Below, in pieces: positions 25,442 through 34,574 of a DNA stretch of 64,000 nucleotides. The position numbers were made by a program, and so were the translations under genes. The stretch is from assembly GCA_026392115.1 (NCBI GenBank), contig JAPLCQ010000098.1, forward strand, positions 57,400-121,399. Direction: 5' to 3'. This stretch comes from Armatimonadota bacterium. Its GTDB lineage: Bacteria; Armatimonadota; Chthonomonadetes; Chthonomonadales; CAJBBX01. Numbering within the stretch: the stretch's first letter is position 1; each line of letters opens with the position of its first letter. The notes under the pieces are model-generated. The model was given only the letters and a program-made list of their open reading frames with translations, searched no databases and was not told where the DNA came from.

Positions 25442-27889
25442 CTACGGCGCCTCCCACTCCAGGATGCCGCCGGAGAAACCGGTCTGGAGTTGCACCTCCA
25501 TGCGGAGGCGCGTTGTGGTCACCGGCGCGAAGCGGTAGGTGTTGAGCCCGTCCTTGGTGGGCTTCGGCGCGGCGCCCTGGGTGGGCTGCCACGACTGGCC
25601 GTCCCACCAAACGATGCGGACCGAGGCGGGCACGCGGCACTGGCCGCCTGTCGAGCCATCGTCGAACCAGTAGACGTCGACCTTCTCCACCCGTCGGGCC
25701 CTGGGGAAGTCGTACTGCACCCATTCGGCTGTGCCCCGGTGATCCCACCACGTGAAGCGCGGTACGGAGCCGTCGGTCGAACTCGTCGGAAGCTGCCCGT
25801 CGTTCAGGGCCGTGATGGGATCGGGCTCGTTCCGGTACGAGGTCGAGGCCTCGGCAGCACCTTCGCCCCACGCCTTGCCGTTGGCCGCCACCTGCGGGAA
25901 TGCCGTGATTCGAAGGCGCGCGCACCCCATGGGGACCAGGGTGACCTCCTCCTCCGGCTCCGATGTAGCGATGGGGCCAGGCTGCACCTCGGCAACCAGG
26001 CCGTTGGGCTGGATCTTCCACTCGGGGATGCGCCGCGCCCTGGCTATGAGCTCGATCCCGGCCCGGTCCGGCGCGAAGGGCTGCGCCGCCGACCCGCCTG
26101 TGCCCTGCACCCGAACGGAGGCCGCGGGATTGGCCGGGTCCACCACGAGCCCGTAGTTCCATGGGCCCGCCGCGTAGACCTCCCAGCCGTCCCACGCGCG
26201 GCCTGTGGAGTAGAGGCGCCACTCCTCGGGGATCTTCAGCGAGTAGGTTAGGGGACCGCGGTCCAGTGAGACGGTGTTGCGGTTGCCCTTCCAGACGGTG
26301 GCCTTGATCGCCATGGGCAGACGGAGCGTCAGGGCGTCTCCGGCCCTCCATGTGCGCGTTACCCGAAGCCAGCCCCTGGGCGCGGCGGGGGAGGCCAGGC
26401 GCTTGCCGTTGACCGTCACCTGCGGCGCGGCACACCAGCCGGGGACGCGTAGGTAGAGCGGGAACGAGGCGCCCGAGGTCGCCGTGGCCCGGAAGGTGAT
26501 CGTGTCGCCGAAGGGGTACTGGGTCTCTACGCGGAGGCTAACCGACCCGGCCGCGCCGACCTTGGCCTGTACGGTGCACGGCGCGTAGAGCGAGGCGGCC
26601 AGCCCATTGTCTCGCGTGGCCATGACGAGCCGCTCGGCGAAGTAGGGCCATCCGAAGGCGATGTTGTGCTGGCAGCAGCGGAACGCCTCGTAGGGCGTAT
26701 AGCTCATCATGTCGCCACCGTTCTGGATGTCCGGAGCCTTGTTGGCGCGGTCGAGCTGCACCTGGTTGGGTGCGGTCAGGTAGTGGAGCGACTTGTAGCT
26801 CGCGTCCTGGGCGCAGGGCAGGCCGTTGAAGGCCACCTCCTCGCACCGGTCGGCCCAGAGCGGATCGCCGGTGATGCGCAGCAGCTCCTCGTGGCTGTAC
26901 ATCATCTCCACGAAGGCGCACGCCTCGGTGCCCTGCCGCGGGCCCGTGTAGCCCGGGCGGCAGTTCTCATCGGCCCCGTACATGCCGCCCGGGACCTGAC
27001 CGTAGAGGCGGCGCATCTCGTTGTAGTTGCGTACGGCGGACGCCAGGTAGCGCCTGTCGCCCGACTGTTGGAAGTACTGAGCCGGTTCGCGCCAGCCCTG
27101 GGCCAGGTTCACGCCGTGCCAACTGGCGTTGCCTCCGGTCCAATCAGCCGTCCGTTCATGGTTCACCTGGGCCATGGGCAGGAGGTCCTTGTCGCCGGTG
27201 CGATTGTAGAGCCAGTAGATCACCTCCAGGTTGTCCGCTCCGCGCAGCTTCTGCCAGCTCCCGGGGAGAACCCTCTCCAGCGGCAATCTGCTCTGCCAGC
27301 GGAAGTAGCGCGTGAGGAAGTCGAGGTCGCGGCTGCCGCCCACGGCCTCGTGGCGCGAGCGCACGGCTGCCAGAGCGAGCATGTTGGGCCAGAGGTCGGG
27401 GGTTGAGCGGTTCTCCTCAGGCCCGAAGTAGCCGTCGGGGCGTTGCGACGCGACGATGGCATTGAGCCACCGGTTCGCCTTGGCCTTCAGCGCGGCGTCG
27501 TCGAGCACGTAGGCCAGGTCGGTGAAGCCCTTGAGCCAGTAGGGAAGCTCCTCCCAGCCTAGCTTGCCCTTTCCGTCCTTGGCGGCCCATGCGCTACCCT
27601 CGAACCGGCACCAGGGGCTCAGCTCCTCCAGGCGGCCCGTCATGCCCTCAGCCATGAGCCGCAGTTGCGTCTCCAGCCAGCCCTGCGGCCGCACGGCCCG
27701 TGTGGGAAGCTTGATCAGCGGCTCCGGCGCCAGCGGGGCTCGGTTGCCGATGTAGTGCGCCGACGCGCCGCGTGTCGGGGGCGACGCTACAGCCTGAACC
27801 GTCACATCCGGCGTTCCGCCCGCCTGTGCCGCAAGCGCCGCGACTCCCACCAGGCCCGCAACGGCCGCCCAGCTCCACATGATGCGCAT
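25442..27889 (-). CDS. Secreted GH127-like beta-L-arabinofuranosidase (DUF1680)
   Basis: 815 residues: signal peptide (WSWAAVAGLVGVAALAAQAG), an (alpha/alpha)6 barrel of the GH127/DUF1680 type, beta domains, and a C-terminal F5/8-type carbohydrate-binding domain (about residues 665-815). The catalytic set is visible: GTEACAFVEMM carries the Glu-x-Cys pair and FRCCQHN the Cys-Cys pair that hold zinc in characterised GH127 enzymes. Predicted to release L-arabinofuranose, though DUF1680 members vary in substrate. ATG at 27889 lies seven bases after GGAGG. Confidence 0.87.
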   Translation of the reverse strand: MRIMWSWAAVAGLVGVAALAAQAGGTPDVTVQAVASPPTRGASAHYIGNRAPLAPEPLIKLPTRAVRPQGWLETQLRLMAEGMTGRLEELSPWCRFEGSAWAAKDGKGKLGWEELPYWLKGFTDLAYVLDDAALKAKANRWLNAIVASQRPDGYFGPEENRSTPDLWPNMLALAAVRSRHEAVGGSRDLDFLTRYFRWQSRLPLERVLPGSWQKLRGADNLEVIYWLYNRTGDKDLLPMAQVNHERTADWTGGNASWHGVNLAQGWREPAQYFQQSGDRRYLASAVRNYNEMRRLYGQVPGGMYGADENCRPGYTGPRQGTEACAFVEMMYSHEELLRITGDPLWADRCEEVAFNGLPCAQDASYKSLHYLTAPNQVQLDRANKAPDIQNGGDMMSYTPYEAFRCCQHNIAFGWPYFAERLVMATRDNGLAASLYAPCTVQAKVGAAGSVSLRVETQYPFGDTITFRATATSGASFPLYLRVPGWCAAPQVTVNGKRLASPAAPRGWLRVTRTWRAGDALTLRLPMAIKATVWKGNRNTVSLDRGPLTYSLKIPEEWRLYSTGRAWDGWEVYAAGPWNYGLVVDPANPAASVRVQGTGGSAAQPFAPDRAGIELIARARRIPEWKIQPNGLVAEVQPGPIATSEPEEEVTLVPMGCARLRITAFPQVAANGKAWGEGAAEASTSYRNEPDPITALNDGQLPTSSTDGSVPRFTWWDHRGTAEWVQYDFPRARRVEKVDVYWFDDGSTGGQCRVPASVRIVWWDGQSWQPTQGAAPKPTKDGLNTYRFAPVTTTRLRMEVQLQTGFSGGILEWEAP

Positions 27890-27960
27890 GACCAATCCTC
27901 CTACGGCGCCGCGCGCGCCTGTGCAGACTCTACCGCAACGCTCTGGGTACTATCCAGACC

Positions 27961-30900
27961 ATGAGACCCCGAATCCTCTGTTTGGCGCTCCTGGCGGCGC
28001 TGCTCGGAGCCCCGATGCCGTCGGCCGCCTACCGCGCCGCCATCTTCTGGCATCCCGGCCTGCCCGTGGTGGGCGCCGCCACGCCGCCGGAGTCGTTCGA
28101 GCGGGTGTTTCGAGTGGCCGGCATCGACTGTGAGCGGCTTGACTCGGCGGCCGTGGCCGACCCCGCTCGGCTCAACCGGGCGCGGTTCGACCTGCTCGTC
28201 GTGCCCACCGGCGCCTCCTACCCGGCCGCCGGCCAACCGGCCTTGCTGGCCTTCCTGAAGCAGGGCGGCGACCTGCTCTGTACGGGCGGCTATGCATTCG
28301 ACGCGCCCATGGAGATGCAGGACGGTGTCTGGGCCCGCTCGTCGGCGCTGCTGGCTGAGCGGATGCAGCAGGGGCGCGACCCGGCGGCCGCCACCATCCC
28401 GAACGGCGGGTTCGAGGAGGGCCTGTCGGGCTGGATCACCGGCGGCCCTGCGCGAGCGGCCACGGCGGCAGAGGCGCGCACCGGCAAGGCATGCGTCACG
28501 GTTACGTCGGAGCTGGGCTTTGCCTTTGTGGCGGTCTATCAGTACGGCGCCGACGGCGCGCTGCTCACCTTCCGCGACTTCTCCCAGGTGCGAGGCGACA
28601 CGCCCTGGAAGCGCTCCGAGTACCGCGTGACGATCCACCCGCAGGCTCGGCTCGTGCAGTTCCGCTGCGGGCTCTACCTGGCCTCGGGGCAGGCCTGGTT
28701 CGATGATGTGACCTGCGCCGAGACGCCCGCCGAAGTGCGCATCAACGCCCACTATGGCGATCCACAGGATGCGCTGCTGGTGCAGTCCGACCAGCTACCC
28801 ATCTACAGCCCCGATCAGCGCTTCGCCGGCGCGCGCTGCGTGGCCGATCCCGACGGGCCGTTGGCGGACACCATCTGGCGCTGTGATGGCGCGGTCAGCG
28901 GTTACGACGCCACCGCCCAGCTTCGCGCCGAGGCCCGCTGGATGCCGCTGGTGCGCGCCCTTGACCGGTACGGCCGTGCTGTCGGCTGTCCCGGAGCTTT
29001 GGTTTCGTGGCGCAAGGGGCAGTTCCGGGGAGGCCAGTGGGCGATTTTCGGCGTCGTCGACCGCGACCTCTTCGCGGGGCCGACCGGCGGCGTTCTGCTG
29101 GCTCAAGTCATTGCGCTCCTGCGCGGAGGCATTTCCGCCGACTGGCTGGCGGGGGACCAGCCGATCTACAACTCCGGAGAGACCGCGCTCCTCAGCAGTC
29201 GGATCACGGCGCGCGAGTCCGGCGCGTCCGTCGAGTGCGCCCTGACGCTGGACGCACCGGCTCCCGGCGGCGTATGGCGCCGCGTGGTTACCGTGCCGGT
29301 CACGTTGGGGCCATGGACCGACGGCGCAGCCCAGGTCCGAGCTCGCTGGACGGTGCCAACGGACGCACCTGATTTCATCCGCGCCCGGCTCGTAGTCCGG
29401 GCCGCGGGGCGTGTCGTCGACCGTTGCGAAACCGGCTTCTGCGTCTCCAGCCCGGAGGTGGTGCGGCGGGGTGTGCGCATCGCGTTCAGCGGGAACCGGT
29501 TCACACTCACCCCGCCCGGCGGGAAGCCCCGGCGCTCAATGCTCTTCGGCACCGACACCTACGGCAACATGCTCTGGTCGCCGAACTGCAACCCGCTCAC
29601 CTGGTACCGCGACCTGGAAGTGATGCGCGACCACGGCCTGCATATGTGGGAGATGCTCCAGCCTTGCCCGCCGGGCTTCGTCTTCGATGAGAAGCTCCGG
29701 CGCCAAACCGACGCCCTGGTGCAACTGGCCCAGCGCTTCGGTCTGCCCTACATGGCGGGCCTGCTCATCGGCCAGAACGTGGCCGTGGACGATGCCACCC
29801 TCCAGCGTCAGGCCGAGCTCTGCCGCGCCTTCGCCCTGCGTCACCGGGCCGCGCCGGGCCTGCTGTACTATCTGAATGGCGACTACCAGCTCAGGATCAG
29901 CGATACTCCCGACCTGCGGCGCCACTGGAACGACTTCCTCGCCAAGCGCTACGGCGGCGACGCCGCGCTTCGGGCGGCTTGGGGAAGCCGGGCGCCGGCC
30001 GAGGCCCTGGGCTCCATCCCGTTGCAGGAGGCGCCGCCCGAGGCGTGGTTCGACCTCCGCACCCGCGATCTGGCCGAGTTCAAGGCCTGGCTCGTGCGCC
30101 GGTGGAACGAGACGCTGGTGAAGGCCGTCCGCTCGGTCGACCGTGCGCACCCGATTCTGGGTGAGTACTACCAGCGGCCGTGGGACGGGATCGACCTGCG
30201 CCTGAGCATGGGCGGCATGGACTGCGCCAACTACGGCTACTTCGGCCCGCCGCGCAAGGACCTGCGCGAGATGCTCGCCACCCTCCGCTGGAACGACATG
30301 ACGCTGCACGGACAAGGCGTGGCCGTGGGCGAGTTCGGCGTGAAGACGCACGACGGCTGGGCGGCCGACCGCGAGCCGTCGGACTACCACGCCCAGCGCA
30401 CCGAGCCGGAGCAGCGGCGGCTCTTCTGGTGGGTGGTCCACGCGGCTTTCGGCGCGGGCGCCACCAAGGTCCAGAACTGGTGCTGGTCGGACGATCCCGA
30501 CGGCATGTTCCCCTGGGGCATGGCGACTACGAACCCGCTGCGCGGCAAGCCTGCCGCCAAGCTCTACCGAAGCCTGAGCCGCGTCAGCGACCTGGCGGAG
30601 CCCGCCCAGCGCCGACCACAGGCCACCCTGGTGATGCCCGACGCATGGCGGTTGGGTGCGCCGGACACGCTGGGGCGCCTCGGGCTCATGAACGCGCTCC
30701 AGTGCCTGGTGGCCGCGGGTGTCGACTTCCTGACGGCCAACGAGGCTGACCTGCCCGGCCTCCTGCGTCTTCGGCCCAAACTCGTGGTGGCGCCGCTGGC
30801 CTACGGCTTGAGCGACGGCTCTGTCTCCGCACTGGAGGCCCTTGCGCGGCAGGGCGCCACGGTCTACCTGAGCGGCGATCCCTCCGTGCGGCCGGATGGA

Positions 30901-31698
30901 ACACGCGACCCCGCCCGCCTTGAGCGGCTCTGCGGCGTGCGCGAGACCGGCCGCCGCGAGGAGGCGGGCTCGCTTCCGGTGGTCAACCTCGCGCCCCTGC
31001 CCGGCGTCGGGACGCTCCGTGCAGGCGGCCGCACGTTCGGGCGGCACAAGCTGGGCGCCGGCGCGACGCTGATGGCCGAGGAGCCATGGGAGGCGTTGGG
31101 CAAGGTCGACCCGGCCGGCAGCGACTACGACGCGCTCTGCGACCCGCGACGCAACCCGTACGCCACGCTCTTCGCGGGACTGGTTCGTGCGCAGTCGGAC
31201 CGCCTTGTGCCCGGTAGCGGAGCCTGGCGGCTCATCTCCGTGCCTCGTAGCGGCGGAGGCACACTCGCTACGCTCTGCCCGCCCGAGGACGGCAACGGCC
31301 CGGCGCGGGTCTCAGCCATTGTGGCGGGGCGCGATGTGCGCCTGGGTGGCGCCCGTGGCTGGCCGTGCCTCGTGCATATGGACGGCACGGGCGGCCTGCG
31401 GGCGGTCTCCGCGGCGGGCGCCGTCGCGGTGGGCAAGCGGCTCGTGGTCTCGGGTTCGGGCGGACCCTTCGTGGCGGCCTCGTTGGACGGCCTTCCGCTG
31501 GACCGCAGCCGCCGCATCGGGCTCTGTTCGGTTTTCGGCGGCGCCGTGAGCCTGCCTGGGGCGTCCGTCGTGCGCGCCCGCATCGTCGAGCGGCGCGCCG
31601 GCGAGGATGTGGCGGTGGCGCCCGCCGCTGTGCGCCGCAACTCCGACGGGTCGTCCGTCAGTTGCCCGCCTAGCGACTGGGTGGTGGCGGAGCGATGA
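27961..31698 (+). CDS. Secreted multidomain GH-A (GH42-like) glycoside hydrolase
   Basis: 1245 residues: signal peptide (1-23), a glutamine-amidotransferase-like domain (25-130), a carbohydrate-binding jelly roll starting NGGFEEGLSGW (about 140-255), beta-sandwich (about 395-500), a GH-A TIM barrel (about 510-830) and a C-terminal amidotransferase-like/beta region. GEFGVKTHDGW holds the probable nucleophile Glu. The acid/base strand reads YYLNGDYQ, with Gly-Asp where GH42 enzymes usually have Asn-Glu, so activity or mechanism may differ. Divergent from the GH127-like gene, and upstream of sugar-uptake genes. Confidence 0.8.
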   Translation: MRPRILCLALLAALLGAPMPSAAYRAAIFWHPGLPVVGAATPPESFERVFRVAGIDCERLDSAAVADPARLNRARFDLLVVPTGASYPAAGQPALLAFLKQGGDLLCTGGYAFDAPMEMQDGVWARSSALLAERMQQGRDPAAATIPNGGFEEGLSGWITGGPARAATAAEARTGKACVTVTSELGFAFVAVYQYGADGALLTFRDFSQVRGDTPWKRSEYRVTIHPQARLVQFRCGLYLASGQAWFDDVTCAETPAEVRINAHYGDPQDALLVQSDQLPIYSPDQRFAGARCVADPDGPLADTIWRCDGAVSGYDATAQLRAEARWMPLVRALDRYGRAVGCPGALVSWRKGQFRGGQWAIFGVVDRDLFAGPTGGVLLAQVIALLRGGISADWLAGDQPIYNSGETALLSSRITARESGASVECALTLDAPAPGGVWRRVVTVPVTLGPWTDGAAQVRARWTVPTDAPDFIRARLVVRAAGRVVDRCETGFCVSSPEVVRRGVRIAFSGNRFTLTPPGGKPRRSMLFGTDTYGNMLWSPNCNPLTWYRDLEVMRDHGLHMWEMLQPCPPGFVFDEKLRRQTDALVQLAQRFGLPYMAGLLIGQNVAVDDATLQRQAELCRAFALRHRAAPGLLYYLNGDYQLRISDTPDLRRHWNDFLAKRYGGDAALRAAWGSRAPAEALGSIPLQEAPPEAWFDLRTRDLAEFKAWLVRRWNETLVKAVRSVDRAHPILGEYYQRPWDGIDLRLSMGGMDCANYGYFGPPRKDLREMLATLRWNDMTLHGQGVAVGEFGVKTHDGWAADREPSDYHAQRTEPEQRRLFWWVVHAAFGAGATKVQNWCWSDDPDGMFPWGMATTNPLRGKPAAKLYRSLSRVSDLAEPAQRRPQATLVMPDAWRLGAPDTLGRLGLMNALQCLVAAGVDFLTANEADLPGLLRLRPKLVVAPLAYGLSDGSVSALEALARQGATVYLSGDPSVRPDGTRDPARLERLCGVRETGRREEAGSLPVVNLAPLPGVGTLRAGGRTFGRHKLGAGATLMAEEPWEALGKVDPAGSDYDALCDPRRNPYATLFAGLVRAQSDRLVPGSGAWRLISVPRSGGGTLATLCPPEDGNGPARVSAIVAGRDVRLGGARGWPCLVHMDGTGGLRAVSAAGAVAVGKRLVVSGSGGPFVAASLDGLPLDRSRRIGLCSVFGGAVSLPGASVVRARIVERRAGEDVAVAPAAVRRNSDGSSVSCPPSDWVVAER

Positions 31699-31854
31699 CG
31701 ATGAGCTCAAGGGAGCGCGTCCTAGCGTCGGCGAGCCGCCAACAGCCTGATCGAGCGTCGCGCCTCTTCCAGCGTGACGTGCCACCCGCGAACCTCCTCG
31801 CCATGTACGGCCTTTCGGCGCGCTGATCGGCCCGGGTTCGGTATCCTAACAGGC
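31699..31854. other. Short gap before ABC operon
   Basis: 156 bases between the GH-A stop and the binding-protein start. A minus-strand open frame runs through it and on into the next gene, but I see no family and no ribosome-binding site. TATCCT (31842-31847) could be a -10 box very close to the ATG at 31855. Confidence 0.25.
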
Positions 31855-33195
31855 ATGAGGAGACCCGTACCAGCCGCCGCGTCGGCCATGCGCCGCCGTC
31901 TGCCCGGCCTCGCCTGGCTGCTGATCGCCGCAGTGGCGTTGCTGGCGCCCGTGGGCTGCGGGCGGCTCGCCACGGGCCCTGCGCCCAAGCAGGTGATCTA
32001 CTGGACCGGCTGGTCGGCCGAGGAGTTTAACACACAGCAACGGCTGGTGGATCAGTTCAACCGCGAGCACCCCGGCATCCAGGTCCAGATGCTCAGCCAG
32101 TTCGGCAACTCCGGCTACCAGAAGGTGCGCATCGCGTTCGCTGGCGGCGCCACGCCCGATGTGATGTCCACCATCTGGGCCGACGAACTGGCGGGCTACG
32201 CCATGCGCGGCGTCCTGGAGCCTCTGGATGGCTACCTGAAGCGCTCGGGCCGCAACCTGGAGCGCGACTTCACGCCCGGCGTAGCCCGGATGCTGCGCGT
32301 TCGCGGCAAGGTCTATGGCCTCTGCGCCACCACCAACACCAGTTTCATCGCCTACAACAAGGCCATCTTCCGCGAGGCGGGCGTCGACCCCTACCATCCG
32401 CCCGCCACCATCGCCGAGCTCGATGCCGCCGCCAGGGCCTGCACCGTCTACGACCGGCGTGGCTCGTTTGTGCGGTACGGGTTCCGGCCGGGCGGGCTGG
32501 CGCTCTGGGCCTACGTCTTCGGCGGCCAGTGGGTGGACCCCGTCACAGGCCGCATTACGGCCGACCACCCCGGCAACCTGGCCGCGCTGCGCTGGCTGGC
32601 CTCCTACGCCAAGAAGTACGATCTCAAGAAGATGCAGGTCTTCCAGAGCACCTTCGGCAGCGACCAGACCGCCAACGGGCCCTTCTTCGTCGGCAAGGTG
32701 GCCATGTGGTCCACTGGCGAATGGGCCGAGCAGTTCGTCCGCCGCTACGCGCCCAAGCTCGAATGGGGCTGGTTCCCGCTACCCGCGCCTCCCGGCGGCC
32801 GGGCCGGATGTTCCAGCGCCGGCGGCAGTGTCTTCGTCATCCCCGCCGCCTGCAAGGACAAGGAGGCGGCCTGGAAGTTCCTCGATTGGTTCACACGCGC
32901 CAAGCCCGTGGCCAGGTTCTGCAGCGGCATCGGCAACGTGCCGCCCGTGGTTGAGGCGGGCGCCGACCCGGCCTTCCAGCAGAGCGCCCTCTTCCGCTTC
33001 GCCGTCAACCTATCACGCAGCCGCAACACCTTCGGCCCTCCCGGCACGCCCATCTGGCCCACGTACGCCCGCGAGATCGGCCGCGTCGAGGGGAAGGTCA
33101 TGCTAGGCGGCGGCGACCCCGCGGCCCTCCTGGCCGACCTCCAGCGCCGCATGACGCGCGAGCAACTCGACGCGATGCAGGACCTGAGGGGCTGA
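31855..33195 (+). CDS. Carbohydrate ABC transporter substrate-binding lipoprotein
   Basis: 446 residues of the SBP_bac_1 (family 1) type. The signal ends in lipobox LAPVGC (Cys near residue 35), so the protein is lipid-anchored. Conserved stretches include VIYWTGWSAEEFNTQQRLVD, FNREHPGIQVQ, AFAGGATPDVMSTIWADEL and GKVAMWSTGEW. It should capture an oligosaccharide for the two permeases downstream. ATG at 31855 gives a normal lipoprotein signal. The stop falls inside the left inverted repeat that bounds the next gene. Confidence 0.92.
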   Translation: MRRPVPAAASAMRRRLPGLAWLLIAAVALLAPVGCGRLATGPAPKQVIYWTGWSAEEFNTQQRLVDQFNREHPGIQVQMLSQFGNSGYQKVRIAFAGGATPDVMSTIWADELAGYAMRGVLEPLDGYLKRSGRNLERDFTPGVARMLRVRGKVYGLCATTNTSFIAYNKAIFREAGVDPYHPPATIAELDAAARACTVYDRRGSFVRYGFRPGGLALWAYVFGGQWVDPVTGRITADHPGNLAALRWLASYAKKYDLKKMQVFQSTFGSDQTANGPFFVGKVAMWSTGEWAEQFVRRYAPKLEWGWFPLPAPPGGRAGCSSAGGSVFVIPAACKDKEAAWKFLDWFTRAKPVARFCSGIGNVPPVVEAGADPAFQQSALFRFAVNLSRSRNTFGPPGTPIWPTYAREIGRVEGKVMLGGGDPAALLADLQRRMTREQLDAMQDLRG

Positions 33196-33211
33196 GGAGG
33201 TGAGGAGGTGA
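33193..33211 (+). repeat. Left inverted repeat around S23-type gene
   Basis: TGAGGAGGTGAGGAGGTGA (19 bases) is the exact reverse complement of 33644-33662. It supplies the stop of the binding-protein gene, the ribosome-binding site of the four-helix gene and that gene's GTG start. Confidence 0.85.
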
Positions 33212-33630
33212 ACGGCGACGGCAGTGCAGAGCGCAAGGTCGGCTCGCATCGTGATCTTGAGGTGTACAAGCGGGCCTTTGGCCTTGCCATGTCTGTCTTT
33301 GAGGTGACCAAGTCGTTCCCGCGGGAGGAGACCTACTCGTTGAGTGACCAGATTCGGCGCTCCTCCCGGTCGGTCTGCGCCAACCTCGCAGAGGCGTGGC
33401 GTAAGCGGCGCTACCAGGCCGCGTTTATCAGCAAGCTCAGCGATGCGGAGACCGAAGCCGCAGAGACACAGGTCTGGCTCGAGTTCGCCGTGAAGTGCGG
33501 GTACCTCGAGGCGTGCCAGGGTGGCGATTTGTACAGGGGATATGATGGTGTGGTGCGTTCGATCGTTGGGATCATCGCGAATGCCGCCAGCTGGGTGATG
33601 CCCAGCGGCCGAACTGGAGGCAACCCGTGA
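33208..33630 (+). CDS. Four-helix-bundle protein (S23/IVP family)
   Basis: 140 residues matching the family of small four-helix-bundle proteins first found in 23S rRNA intervening sequences: HRDLEVYKRAFGLAMSVFEV, then LSDQIRRSSRSVCANLAEAW and a helix with KLSDAETEAAETQVWLEFAV. No enzymatic residues are expected. It lies within a sugar ABC operon with which it has no known link and is bounded by perfect 19-bp inverted repeats, so I read it as a small insertion. The GTG start has GAGGAGG seven bases upstream; its stop overlaps the permease GTG start. Confidence 0.9.
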   Translation: MNGDGSAERKVGSHRDLEVYKRAFGLAMSVFEVTKSFPREETYSLSDQIRRSSRSVCANLAEAWRKRRYQAAFISKLSDAETEAAETQVWLEFAVKCGYLEACQGGDLYRGYDGVVRSIVGIIANAASWVMPSGRTGGNP

Positions 33631-34574
33631 AAGAGCGTTCCTATCACCTCCTCACCTCCTCACCTCCTCTCCTCCACCCCTACAGGCGCCGTGCGTCGCG
33701 CAATGCGCAGCTCACCGGCCTCGCCTTCGCCGCGCCGTGGATCGTCGGATTCATCGTCTTCTTCGCGTATCCGGTCATCGCTTCGGCCTACTACAGCCTT
33801 TGCAGCTTCGATGCCATCCGGCCTCCGCGGTTCATCGGCTTCGAGAACTACCGGCGCATGTTCACGGAGGACGACCTCTTCTGGAAGTCGCTCTGGAACA
33901 CGCTCTACATGGTGGTTGCCGGGTTGCCCGTGGGTCTCGCCGCGTCGCTCGGGATCGCCCTGCTCCTCAACCGCAAGGTGAAGGGCATGACGGTCTACCG
34001 CACCATCTACTACCTCCCCAGCATCACGCCGGTGGTGGCTACGTCGATCCTCTGGCTCTGGCTTCTCAATCCCGAGATGGGCCTCATCAACATCGCGCTG
34101 GGGAAGATGCACCTGATGCAGCCCGGCTGGCTCACGGATCCCGCCTGGGCCAAGGCGGCGCTGATCCTCATGGGGCTCTGGGGTGCGGGCGGCGGTATGG
34201 TGATCTACCTGGCAGCCCTGCAGGACGTGCCCGAGTCGCTGACCGAGGCGGCCGCGTTGGACGGCGCCGGCAAGCTCCAGCAGTTCCGCCATGTGACGCT
34301 GCCCATGCTCTCGCCGGTGATCCTCTTCAACCTCATCATGGGGCTCATCGGCTCGTTCCAGTACTTCACGCAGGCCTACGTCATGACCTCGGGCGGGCCG
34401 CAGGACAGCACCATGTTCTACGCGCTGCACCTCTTCAACCGGGCGTTCCTCGACTTCCGCATGGGCTACGCATCCGCCATGGCCTGGGTGCTCTTCCTGG
34501 TGACCCTGGTATGCGCGCTACTGGTCTTCAAGACCTCGGCGCGCTGGGTCTACTACGCGGGGGAGGGGCGATGA
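33627..34574 (+). CDS. Sugar ABC transporter permease 1 (MalF-like)
   Basis: 315 residues with six predicted membrane segments and the inner-loop EAA motif EAAALDGAGKLQQFRHVTLP that docks the ATPase. It pairs with the next gene. The start is GTG at 33627, overlapping the S23-type stop. The first 20 residues or so (including SYHLLTSSPPLLHPY) are encoded by the right inverted repeat and its flank, unlike any normal permease N-terminus; the ancestral start probably lay nearer RRRASRNAQLTGLAF. No ABC ATPase gene is nearby, so a shared MsmX-type ATPase is likely. Confidence 0.9.
   Translation: MKERSYHLLTSSPPLLHPYRRRASRNAQLTGLAFAAPWIVGFIVFFAYPVIASAYYSLCSFDAIRPPRFIGFENYRRMFTEDDLFWKSLWNTLYMVVAGLPVGLAASLGIALLLNRKVKGMTVYRTIYYLPSITPVVATSILWLWLLNPEMGLINIALGKMHLMQPGWLTDPAWAKAALILMGLWGAGGGMVIYLAALQDVPESLTEAAALDGAGKLQQFRHVTLPMLSPVILFNLIMGLIGSFQYFTQAYVMTSGGPQDSTMFYALHLFNRAFLDFRMGYASAMAWVLFLVTLVCALLVFKTSARWVYYAGEGR
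33644..33662 (-). repeat. Right inverted repeat around S23-type gene
   Basis: TCACCTCCTCACCTCCTCA is the exact reverse complement of 33193-33211. A further copy of the ACCTCCTC unit runs on to about 33675. It lies inside the coding frame of permease 1. Confidence 0.85.

Larger units (their letters stand above)
33193..33662 (+). mobile_element. Putative small insertion carrying the S23-type gene
   Basis: A 470-bp unit bounded by perfect 19-bp inverted repeats contains only the four-helix-bundle gene. It splits a binding-protein/permease gene pair that is normally contiguous. No transposase is present, so movement would need help in trans; target duplications were not seen. The 'mobile' reading is inference. 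Confidence 0.45.

Noticed and set aside
31722..31857. Small minus-strand frame in the gap before the ABC binding protein
   Set aside because: No family, no clear ribosome-binding site, and the rest of the frame is antisense to the lipoprotein signal.
33737..34570. Upstream extension of the permease 2 frame through permease 1
   Set aside because: The ATGA overlap at 34571 and the normal permease N-terminus show where translation starts; the extra residues are out-of-frame permease 1 codons.
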